Assembly: GCA_041402045.1 (NCBI GenBank)
Contig: JAWKSZ010000024.1
Span: forward strand, 40,882-104,881
Source: JAGQRJ01 sp041402045
GTDB taxonomy: Bacteria; Planctomycetota; J058
Direction: 5' to 3'
Length of the DNA: 64,000 nucleotides
In this document: in pieces, positions 11,501-18,223 of the stretch
Layout: the number at the start of each line of letters is the position of its first letter
Position numbering within the stretch: position 1 is the first letter of the stretch
Made by a program: the position numbers and the translations under genes
Notes under the pieces: generated by a model
The model's database searches: none
What the model was told of the DNA's origin: nothing
What the model saw: only the letters and a program-made list of their open reading frames with translations

Positions 11501-11648
11501 GCACACCCCCGAGGACATCGCGCGGCTCTACGGCGACCGCTACCGGGCCATGGCCTGGCTGGTGGGGCTGTTCGAGGAGGGCCTCGTCAGCGCCGCCGAC
11601 CCGCCCCAGGCAGAGGAGTCCGAAGAGGACTGGGACTTCTCGCTCTGA
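8547..11648 (+). CDS. Large multi-repeat DUF4388 (PATAN-like) protein
   Basis: A 1033-aa cytoplasmic protein without signal peptide or membrane span. At least three DUF4388-like modules are visible: residues 1-55 (GLQGDVKAFSLDDLLDLLSA), about 590-645 (GELGAFSLAEILQSFNLSK) and about 830-885 (VGQLQFVATVQDMASARLTG). Between them are helical segments of the LVRRGEITVAQLEEAL / RLGAVLVRLGYTTQD type, which also occur in the protein at 44886-47507. DUF4388 domains are found fused to signalling modules in several phyla; a regulatory or scaffolding role is inferred. ATG 8547 has GGGAG 11 bp upstream. The kinase gene begins 10 bp downstream, so this is likely an operon with it. Confidence 0.75.
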   Translation: MGLQGDVKAFSLDDLLDLLSASGHHGSLTVVNQDTSKTLYLYQGGLYLERSTFSFRLGDVLVRRGEITVAQLEEALTLQREVQNARLGAVLVRLGYTTQDTIMSARRYQVEEEVYEIFGWPDAYYEFLPQELPGDFQERLQDPEEFRFDVRSVLMESARRKDEWQRIRALLPSGKRLYVLTPGEGGREAAEQALSAARAQRLDPQDLFDGRTPLSEYPRRLGLSSFEAQALVAGLLGEGVIAPIKPADLQRQFQRALREDIRYALRLYECALESPEFEGKGKFLDRVFWGSPALKDAAAQGQLNFAARVKGKRAFELLLGLFRQGITCEYSAHEEGRRVDLGLSKMSLILRLGDRPAPDVERHLMAVRPLAPVDLERAKELLGKTGRSLQQILVGGGYVSMDDWLRAQKDALMERVFETFLLKLPYVEVRTAGAELGGGAVELPLLPWLHAEVMREVRRWETMLGRIPSVRTFLRLTPSGRDAAGEEPLLAEFDGKRSLLEVIQVQGLPAQAFFERVYDAVEAGHLVQLEQEDYRELLATALEAKKRGRAIEVCMAAIECAVDTYYFHERLNMLEAQEAELSERAARPTLRGELGAFSLAEILQSFNLSKRSGTLKVEDPSQEGRSRAIYLESGEVYLLTGEGDLGEGDLLEEELVAAGVVTEDQLAAEAAGQLKDEIYEIFLWEDAVFEFAADYLPPEFFASSKHHKLRLNTGEFLMQAIRRASEFEEARRVLPNDEIVLCFESNTAKMRTISEIGQEELLLLVDGRHTIQDLVRIAGVRRYRALTVLASLARDGVVRSVDPDAIQQADEDAILSSDVPTSGVIEEGFVGQLQFVATVQDMASARLTGVLRVTDGRRSQEMALVDGVPHRTGPLSTHNGEPDVQALSRVTAQEVSECFSWTGTRFELLAGTLPPRLQDASQRDALRLDLDLFFDVFAEAGERWSVVGELVPRDRCVAYVEGEGVKERAERQAGDARLVSLVDGTHTPEDIARLYGDRYRAMAWLVGLFEEGLVSAADPPQAEESEEDWDFSL

Positions 11649-11658
11649 GGCGGCGGGG

Positions 11659-12915
11659 GTGAGCGGAGCGGACCCCGACGGCTCGACCCGCCCCCCGGGG
11701 CAGGCCCCCGACGGCGTGGACCCGGCGGCGGTCACCCGCTCGCTCCCCGGGCGCGGCGCCGAGAGCGTGACCCGGTTCACGCCGCCCCCCACCGACAGCG
11801 TGACCCAGCTCTCGCCGTCCGCTGGCAGCAGCGGCAGCGCGGGCTTCACCCTCGGCGAGCGCTTCGGGCGGTTCGAGATCAAGGAGGAGCTCGGGCGCGG
11901 CGGCATGGGCCTGGTCTACCGCGCGCTCGACACCGACCTCGGGCGCGAGGTCGCGCTGAAGGTGCTCTCGATCGAGCTCTCCGGCGAGCGCGACCTGGAG
12001 CGCTTCCGCCACGAGGCCGCCCTCGCCTCCAAGCTGCGCCACCCGCGGATCGTGGGGGTCTACTCCTACGGCGAGGTCGAGGGGCGCGCCTACTTCACCA
12101 TGCCCGTGGTCGAGGGCCGCAGCCTGAAGGAGGTGCTGGCCAGTCAGGGGCCCTTCGCGCCGGAGGCCGCCGCGCGCCTGCTGCGGCAGGTGGCCCAGGC
12201 GATCGACTCCGCGCACCAGCAGCGGGTCGTGCACCGCGACCTCAAGCCCGCGAACCTCCTGCTCGACCCCGAGGGCGAGCCCTTGATCCTCGACTTCGGC
12301 CTGGCCAAGGACCTCGGCCGCGACGTCGGCCTGACCCAGACCGGCGAGATCGTGGGCACCCCGCTCTACATGGCCCCGGAGCAGGTGCGGGGGCAGCACC
12401 TCGACCACCGCGTGGACGTCTACGCCCTGGGGGTGATCCTCTACGAGCTGTTGACCGCGACCTCGCCCTTCCGCGCGGAGACCGCGGGGCAGGTCCTGCA
12501 CCGGATCCTGGAGAGCACCCCCCACGCGCTGCGCGCGCTGCGCCGGGACGTGCCCTACGCGCTCGAGACCGTGTGCCTCAAGGCCATGGCCCGCGAGCGC
12601 ATGTTCCGCTACCAGACCGCGGGGGAGCTGGCAGACGACCTGGGCCGCTTCCTCGACGACGGCAAGGTCCAGGCCCGGCGGCCGGGGCTCGCGGCGCGCG
12701 CGGTCGGCTTCGCCCGCAGCCACCGCTCGACCACGGTCCTGGCCCTGGTGCTGCTCCTGGTCCTGGGCACGAGCCCGCTGTGGTTGTGGGCGGGGGCCAG
12801 GTCCTCGCGGCCCGGCAGGCGGCGGAGGCGGCCCTCGAAGCGCTCGAGGAGGGCCAGGCCGCCCTCGAGCGCCAGGACCTGGGGAAGGCCGTCGAGCGCC
12901 TGCACCGCGCGCTGA
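11659..12915 (+). CDS. Ser/Thr protein kinase, N-terminal part of a frameshifted multidomain protein
   Basis: Hanks-type kinase with all key motifs: GRGGMGLVY P-loop near residue 77, VALKV lysine, HRDLKPAN catalytic loop, DFGLAKD and APEQ. A kinase domain at about 70-340 is followed by a hydrophobic segment (VLALVLLLVLGTSPLWLW, about 357-374), so the kinase is cytoplasmic and the rest lies outside the membrane. The reading frame as given ends in an Arg/Pro-rich tail from about 12795, which is a frame error: adding one G to the GGGGG run at about 12792 continues in QVLAARQAAEAALEALEEG. The intended protein therefore runs on into the next two entries. GTG 11659 follows the previous stop by 10 bp. 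Confidence 0.85.
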   Translation: MSGADPDGSTRPPGQAPDGVDPAAVTRSLPGRGAESVTRFTPPPTDSVTQLSPSAGSSGSAGFTLGERFGRFEIKEELGRGGMGLVYRALDTDLGREVALKVLSIELSGERDLERFRHEAALASKLRHPRIVGVYSYGEVEGRAYFTMPVVEGRSLKEVLASQGPFAPEAAARLLRQVAQAIDSAHQQRVVHRDLKPANLLLDPEGEPLILDFGLAKDLGRDVGLTQTGEIVGTPLYMAPEQVRGQHLDHRVDVYALGVILYELLTATSPFRAETAGQVLHRILESTPHALRALRRDVPYALETVCLKAMARERMFRYQTAGELADDLGRFLDDGKVQARRPGLAARAVGFARSHRSTTVLALVLLLVLGTSPLWLWAGARSSRPGRRRRRPSKRSRRARPPSSARTWGRPSSACTAR

Positions 12916-14333
12916 TCCTGGCGGAGGAGGCCTTCGCCCAGCAGCCCGACGACCCGCGGGTGCGCGAGGCCTGCCTGCGGGTGCTCGCCGAGCGCGCCCA
13001 CGCCGCCGAGGAGCAGGCCGACTGGGGCCTCGCCGCCGAGCTCTGGGGGCGCCGCGCGGCTGACCGGGACCGAAGGCGACCGCCGCGCCGAGCGGCGCGC
13101 TGCAGGCAAGGCCGAGGTCACCGTGAACGGGATCCCGGCGGGGCTGCGCCTGCGCTTTCGTTGCTACGACGCGAGCTCCGGGCGCTGGGACGCCGAGCCC
13201 GAGCGGGTGCTGGGCACGACGGCGGGGAGCCGCAGGTCGCTCCGCGCGCGGGCTCGTGGGTCGCGTTCCTCGAAGGCCGCGGGCGGTCCGCCGCGCGCGC
13301 GCTACCTCTGGCCCTCGACCGCGGCGAGCACGTGACCCTCAGCGTGCGCGACCCGGGGCCCGCGCCGGACGGCATGTGCTACGTCCCCGGCGCGCAGTTC
13401 ACGTTGGGGAGCGCCGAGGGCGACGGCGACGAGCTGCCGCTTGCCCGGCCGGGTCGACGCGTTCTGGCTCGACCGGACCGAGGTCACCGTCGGCGCCTAC
13501 CGCGCGTTCCTCGAGCACGTGGCGGGGGAGGGCCACGGGCGCTGCGGCCCGGCCTGCCGGAGGGCGCGCTCGCTGACCCGCGCGTTCTGGGTCGCGAGCG
13601 ACGAGGCCTGGAGCGACCACCGTCCCCAGGGCTGGCGGGACGTCCCCGGGGACGCCGGCTTCGAGCAGCACCCGGTGACCGGCCTGACCTGGGCCGACGC
13701 CGCGGCCTACGCGCACTTCGTGGGCAAGCGCCTGCCGACCGAGGCCGAGTGGGAGCTGGCGGCCGGGGCCCTCGACCGGCGGCGCTACCCCTGGGGCGAC
13801 CGCTGGGAGGTCGGGCGCCCGAACCTGCCCGTCAGGTCGCGCCGGTGGACGCCTACCTCGACGACGTCGGCTTCCCCTACGGGGTGATCGGGCTCGCGGG
13901 GAACGCCGACGAGTGGTGCGCCGACGCCTACGAGGAGGCGCGCCGGCGGCGGCGAGGGTGGGCGCGCGCTGCGCGGCGCGGTGTGGTGCTCGGACCCCGC
14001 GCCTGCGGGCGGATCTGCGACCGCAGCTTCGCCCGGGCCAGCGATCGCTTCGGCGACACCGGCTTCCGCTGCGCGCTGGACGCGCCCGGCGCCCCGGGTG
14101 CAGGCGCCGCTCCCGCCGAACGCGCCGGCTCGGGTCGTGGCCGACGCCGCGGGCGCGCCCTCGAGCTCCGCGGTGGCCGGCTGGCCGCACTACGCCGACC
14201 CGCGCTTCGCCGACGCGTTCGCGCGCGCTACGCCGCCGAGACCGGACGCGAGGTGCGGGTGATCCAGACCCACCTGATCACCTCCAACGACGAGCTGCCC
14301 GAGCTCCTGTCCTCGGGGCGGTGGACCTCGTGA
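12793..14333 (+). pseudogene. Extracytoplasmic middle of the kinase fusion: helical repeat plus FGE-sulfatase (SUMF1)-like domain, frameshifted
   Basis: Blocks in changing frames give one continuous protein. First is an amphipathic helical region (AAEAALEALEEGQAALERQD) to about 13050, then a beta segment (KAEVTVNGIPAGLRLRFRCY) near 13110. The FGE-like domain follows at 13370-14080: MCYVPGAQFTLGS, FWLDRTEVTVGAYRAFLEH, VTGLTWADAAAYAHFVGKRL, PTEAEWELAAG, YPWGDRW, GNADEWCADAY, ALRGAVW, ICDRSFARASDRFGDTGFRC. The two-cysteine active site of true formylglycine-generating enzymes (C-x4-C) is not complete: only the first Cys (ICDRSFA) is kept, so it may be a non-catalytic binding domain. Frame changes occur near 13060, 13215, 13440, 13830, 13950, 13995, 14095, 14230 and 14320; many are repaired by one extra G or C in a run. 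Confidence 0.65.
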
Positions 14334-15127
14334 CCCCCACCTGCGACTTCGCCCCGCACCTGATCGCCTCGGGGCTCGTGCGCCCGCTGGACCTCGCGGT
14401 CGAGCGCCAGCTGATCCCGTTCTTCCAGCGCCCTCCGTGGCTGCAGCAGCGCGGGCGGACCTACGGCGCGCCCTACGCCTTCGGCAGCATGTGGCTGCGC
14501 TGCCTCGAGCCCGGGACGACCCCAACCCGCTGGCGCGACCTGTGGGACCCGCGCTTCCGCGGGCGGGTCGCGATCTGGGACGACGCGGTGTGGGCGGTGA
14601 CCCTGGCCGCCATGGACCTCGGGCTGGACCCGGCGGACCTCGGCGACGAGGAGCTGATCGAGGTCGAGGCGCGGCTCGACGCCTTGTTCGACAACGGGTG
14701 CCGGACCTGGGGGACGCCCGAGGACGCGCTGGCCCTCGTGCTCGAGGGGGACGTGGTCCTCGTCGACGACTGGGGGATCCTGGGGCGGACCCTCGAGCGG
14801 CGCGGGGTCGCGTTCACGACCTGCGTCCCCGAGCGCACCGCCGTGTGGGTCGACAGCTGGATGCTCTCCGCCGAGCTCAGCGGCGACCGCCTCGCGGCGG
14901 CGGAGGCCTGGGTCGAGTACGCGCTCTCGCCGGAGAACCAGCGCGACCTGCTCCTGCTCGCGGGCTACTCCCCCACCAACCGCGACACCGTGCGCCGGCT
15001 CGACAAGCGCTCGGGCCTCGCGCAGCAGCGCGCGCTCGAGGTCCAGGTCAACGCCATGCAGCTCTGGCCCTACCTCTCGCGGCGAGGCCCGTACCTCGAG
15101 CTCTGGCAGCGGGTCAAGGCGCGCTAA
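14321..15127 (+). CDS. PotD-like extracellular solute-binding domain (C-terminal part of the kinase fusion)
   Basis: The open frame from GTG 14321 encodes 268 aa of a periplasmic solute-binding-protein fold of the polyamine/iron type. Visible blocks are TPTCDFAPHLIASGLVRPLD, GAPYAFGSMWLRC, WRDLWDPRFRGRVAIWDD, GDVVLVDDWGILGRTLERRG and VDSWMLSAELSGDRLAAAEA, plus the C-terminal YALSPENQRDLLLLAGYSPT. The first lobe begins earlier in other frames (about 14160: WPHYADPRFADAFARA, YAAETGREVRVIQTHLI), so this is not an independent gene but the tail of the kinase/FGE-like protein. A missing G in the run at about 14316-14319 joins it. Alone it lacks a signal peptide, which supports that view. Likely role: ligand sensing by the kinase (inference). 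Confidence 0.6.
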   Translation: MDLVTPTCDFAPHLIASGLVRPLDLAVERQLIPFFQRPPWLQQRGRTYGAPYAFGSMWLRCLEPGTTPTRWRDLWDPRFRGRVAIWDDAVWAVTLAAMDLGLDPADLGDEELIEVEARLDALFDNGCRTWGTPEDALALVLEGDVVLVDDWGILGRTLERRGVAFTTCVPERTAVWVDSWMLSAELSGDRLAAAEAWVEYALSPENQRDLLLLAGYSPTNRDTVRRLDKRSGLAQQRALEVQVNAMQLWPYLSRRGPYLELWQRVKAR

Positions 15128-15221
15128 ATGGAAGGGCACGATTCCGCGACGTCGCCTGCACGGTGCCAGAGGTTCACGAACTGAGTCGGTCGCGACGTCG
15201 CGAACTCCTGCCTTCCATTTA
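15125..15221. repeat. Long imperfect inverted repeat at the end of the solute-binding domain
   Basis: TAAATGGAAGG (15125-15135) is exactly inverted at 15211-15221, and inside it TTCCGCGACGTCGC (15142-15155) pairs with GCGACGTCGCGAA (15192-15204). The left arm starts on the TAA stop codon. It could be a terminator structure or a small non-autonomous element. The following 15222-15540 stretch shows no gene. Confidence 0.55.
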
Positions 15222-15540
15222 CTCCTTCAATGGCTCCGCCTCGTGCGCAGCCGTCTCTCCAGCCCGCCTGAGATCTCGGGTCCCGAGCAGCTCCTGCCCG
15301 CACTCGTGAGGCGGAGCGTCGTGAGTAGTCAATGAACAGCGCGAGTTCGAGTGCGCTCGGAATCGCGCCTCTTCATTTAGGACCGCGCCGCTCGGGGGCA
15401 CGCGCAGTGCCTTCTCCCGGGAAGCGGGCCGACCCCCGCGGGCGGGGATAAACCCCGCTCCTACCTCCGTTTGGGCACGCGCGCAGGACTCGAGGGTGTG
15501 CCGATTCGAGCCGCGGTGGCCAGGACCGTCCCGAACCCCT

Positions 15541-16144
15541 GTGGGTCGATCCCCGCCGGGGGTGCCGGGAGGCCCTCCAGAGTGGGTCGACCGACCCCCT
15601 AGGGGCTCGACCATGGTTCGGGGTGGGTCGACCGACCCCCTGGGGGCTCGACCATGGTTCAGGGGTGGGTCAACCGACCGCGTGAGGGCTCGAACTGGGT
15701 GCTGGGGGTGGGTCGACCGATCCCTGGGGGCTCGACCATGGTTCAAGGGGTGGGTCGACCCACCCCCATGAGGGCTCCGACCATGGTTCCGGGGGTGGGT
15801 CGACCGACCCCCTGGGGGCTCGACCATGGTTCAAGGGGTGGGTCGACCCACCCCCTGAGGGGCTCCGACCATGGTGCGGGGTGGGTCGACCCACCCCGTG
15901 GGGCTCGAACAGGGTGCAGGGGGTGGGTCGACCACCCCGTGGGGGCTCGAACAGGGCTCAGGGGTGGGTCGACCGACCCCTTGAGGGCTCCGACAGGGGC
16001 TCAGGGGTGGGTCGACCCACCCCGTGAGGGCTCGAACAGGGTTCAGGGTGGTCGACCCACCCCCTGACGGGTGCACCAGGGGTTACGGCTTGGTCGGCCC
16101 GCCCCCGGACGGCTACACCAAGGGTTACGGGCCAGTCGACCGCG
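15541..16144. repeat. Tandem array of ~42-bp units carrying SalI/NcoI-type palindromes
   Basis: Units begin with GTGGGTCGACC at 15582, 15623, 15665, 15708, 15750, 15795, 15838, 15881, 15923, 15964, 16007 and (shortened) 16048. A diverged unit starts at 15541 and two degenerate ones follow 16062. Spacing is 41-45 bp, usually 42-43. Each unit also has GGGCTCGA followed by CCATGGTTC or an AACAGGG variant. In several units the junction is the perfect palindrome GGGGTGGGTCGACCCACCCC. The unit length is not a multiple of three, so it is not coding. It fills the space between convergent genes ending at 15127 and 16147. Confidence 0.85.
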
Positions 16145-16146
16145 CG

Positions 16147-18183
16147 TCACTCGTCGAGCCAGGGGAAGCGCGCGCGGAGCTGGAGCGCGCCGGGGTGGTC
16201 GACCCCCAGGAGCTCGAGGTAGACCTCGCGCGCGCGCGCGCGGCGATCCAGCTCCGCCAGGCTGCGGGTCAGGAGGCGCAGGCCCTCGCCCCACACGCTC
16301 TCGCCCCCGAGCGGGTTGTGGGCGTAGCCCTGCTCCCGGAGGAGAGCGACCGCGATCTCGGCCTGGAGCAGCCCGCCCTCGACGTCCCCCGAGAGCTGGA
16401 GGACCCGCGCCCAGGCCATGCGCAGCCCCGCGTGCCGGGGGTCGCAGGACAGCCCGGCGCGGATCATGGCCTCGCGCTCGCGGCCGTCGAGGGCGGGGAG
16501 CACGGCGAACGCCGTCTCGGCCCAGTTGAGCGGGCCGAGCACGAGGCCCTCGGGGGGATCGCGCAGGAGCGCGAGCAGTTGCTGGTGGACGCCGTCGGGG
16601 ACCCAGCCGATCGAGAAGCGCAGCCGGGTGTAGAGCTGCAGCGGGCTGTCGCCCCGGGGCAGCTGCTCCGGCGGGGCCTGCATGATCGACTGCGGGCCGA
16701 GGCACAGGTCGAGCTGGACGCCGAGCACCAGGATCCGGCGCAGGTCCTCCAGCGAGAGGGTGCCCGCGGTGAAGTTCTTGAACACGGACTCGGTGAAGAT
16801 CACCGAGGCGTGGCGGTCGGTGATCCACGCGCGCAGGCCGGTGGCGGCCTCCAGCGCCAGGACCGGGGACCCTGCCTGGCGCTCGAGGACCCCGGTGGCC
16901 CAGGGCAGGAGCGCGTTCAGCAGGGGGACGCTGCTGGCCGGCGCGCCCGCTTCGGGGGGGGCGAGCTCGACGAGCGCGCCCACCGCCCGCAGCCGGGCCG
17001 TGACGTCGTCGGGGGCGGGGTCGCCCGCGCGCAGCTCGGCCAGCAGCGCGCGCTCGAGGCTCCGCCGCCGGTCGGCGAGGGCGCGCACGCACGCCGGGGT
17101 GGCGCGCACCCGGTGGGGGTCGAGCCGCGCCAGCCCGATCAGCGCGGGGCGCGCGGGGAGCTCCTTCAGCAGCGCGTCGAGGCGGGTGAGCTCGGGGTCG
17201 GTGTCGACGGTGGGGGCGGGGTCGACCTCCGCCCGCGGCGTGGGGTCGTGGCCCAGCAGGCCGACGACGGCGCCGCCGACGGCCGCGAGCGCGAGGCAGG
17301 CCAGCGCCAGCGCCGGTCCGCGGCGTCGACGGGCGAGGGGCCGGGTCAGCGGGTGCGGCTCGCCGGCGAGGGCTGCCTCGAGGGCCAGGGCGAAGGCCTG
17401 GGCGTCGGGCGGGCGCTGGCTGGGGGTCTTGGCCAACGCGCGCAGGCAGAGCGCCTCGAGGGCCGAGGAGGCCTCCGGGTCCAGGCTGCGCGGGGTGGGC
17501 GGGTCGACCCCCAGCACGCGTCCGCCGAGCTCGATCATGCTCGCGGCCTCGAAGGGCAGGCGCCCGGTGAGGATCCGATACAAGGTGACCCCCAGGGCCC
17601 ACACGTCGGTGGCCGGGTCCAGGGCGTCGCGCTGCCCGGAGAACTGCTCGGGCGCCATGTAGTGCGGGGTCCCGAGCACGACGCCGGTGCGGGTCAGGCG
17701 GTCCTGGCCCAGGGACGCCGCGAGCCCGAAGTCCGCGACCCGCGCGCGCCCCTGCCCGTCGACGAGCACGTTGGCCGGGGTCAGGTCGCGGTGGACCACC
17801 CCCTCCTGGTGGGCGTAGCCCACGGCGTGGGCGGCCTGACGCAGGACGTCGAGCAGCTCGGGGCGCGCGGCGCGCCCCAGGAGCCGCTCGAGGGTCGTGC
17901 CCTCCACCAGCTCGTAGACGAGGTAGGGGATCTCGCGCTCCTCGCCCAGGGCGTGGACCCGCAGGATCCCCGGGTGCTTGAGCCGCGCGGTGACCCGCCC
18001 CTCGCGCTCGAAGCGCTGCAGGCCCTGGGGGGTGCAGCGCAGGAGCACCTTGAGCGCGACCTCGCGCCCGGTGGGGTCGCGGGCGCGCCACACCGTCCCC
18101 ATGCCGCCGCGGCCGAGCTCGTCGACCAGGCGCAAGCCCGCGAAGGTGCCCTGGGGGCGCAGCGCGTCGGGGGTCGGGTCCAT
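16147..18183 (-). CDS. Membrane Ser/Thr protein kinase with conserved unknown C-terminal domain (paralogue A)
   Basis: 678 aa. The kinase domain at about residues 14-280 has GRGGMGTVW, VALKVLL, DFGLAA and APEQFSG. The catalytic loop reads HRDLTPANVL, with Thr replacing the usual Lys two after the catalytic Asp, so activity may be altered. A hydrophobic segment (ALALACLALAAVGGAVVGLL, about 295-314) is followed by about 360 outside residues. That C-terminal region shares with the kinases at 18224 and 32515 the block DPPEGLVLGPLNWAETAF and an end motif RFPWLDE. The ATG at 18183 is chosen because the kinase domain starts soon after. The gene lies 40 bp after the neighbouring kinase on the same strand and is probably co-transcribed. 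Confidence 0.85.
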   Translation of the reverse strand: MDPTPDALRPQGTFAGLRLVDELGRGGMGTVWRARDPTGREVALKVLLRCTPQGLQRFEREGRVTARLKHPGILRVHALGEEREIPYLVYELVEGTTLERLLGRAARPELLDVLRQAAHAVGYAHQEGVVHRDLTPANVLVDGQGRARVADFGLAASLGQDRLTRTGVVLGTPHYMAPEQFSGQRDALDPATDVWALGVTLYRILTGRLPFEAASMIELGGRVLGVDPPTPRSLDPEASSALEALCLRALAKTPSQRPPDAQAFALALEAALAGEPHPLTRPLARRRRGPALALACLALAAVGGAVVGLLGHDPTPRAEVDPAPTVDTDPELTRLDALLKELPARPALIGLARLDPHRVRATPACVRALADRRRSLERALLAELRAGDPAPDDVTARLRAVGALVELAPPEAGAPASSVPLLNALLPWATGVLERQAGSPVLALEAATGLRAWITDRHASVIFTESVFKNFTAGTLSLEDLRRILVLGVQLDLCLGPQSIMQAPPEQLPRGDSPLQLYTRLRFSIGWVPDGVHQQLLALLRDPPEGLVLGPLNWAETAFAVLPALDGREREAMIRAGLSCDPRHAGLRMAWARVLQLSGDVEGGLLQAEIAVALLREQGYAHNPLGGESVWGEGLRLLTRSLAELDRRARAREVYLELLGVDHPGALQLRARFPWLDE

Positions 18184-18223
18184 GCCCTCAGTCTCGCGCG
18201 CGGAGCGGGGCCGGGCCAGCCGC

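Noticed and set aside
14321..15127. Independent ABC-transporter binding protein
   Set aside because: No signal peptide, no own ribosome-binding site and no transporter genes nearby; its first lobe is encoded upstream in other frames, so it belongs to the kinase fusion.
15219..16076. Long Pro/Gly/Asp-rich open frames in all frames across the 42-bp array
   Set aside because: They arise from the repeat itself; unit lengths of 41-45 bp keep changing frame, and both strands are equally open.
15541..16144. CRISPR array
   Set aside because: Units are contiguous repeats without unique spacers, and no cas gene is present.
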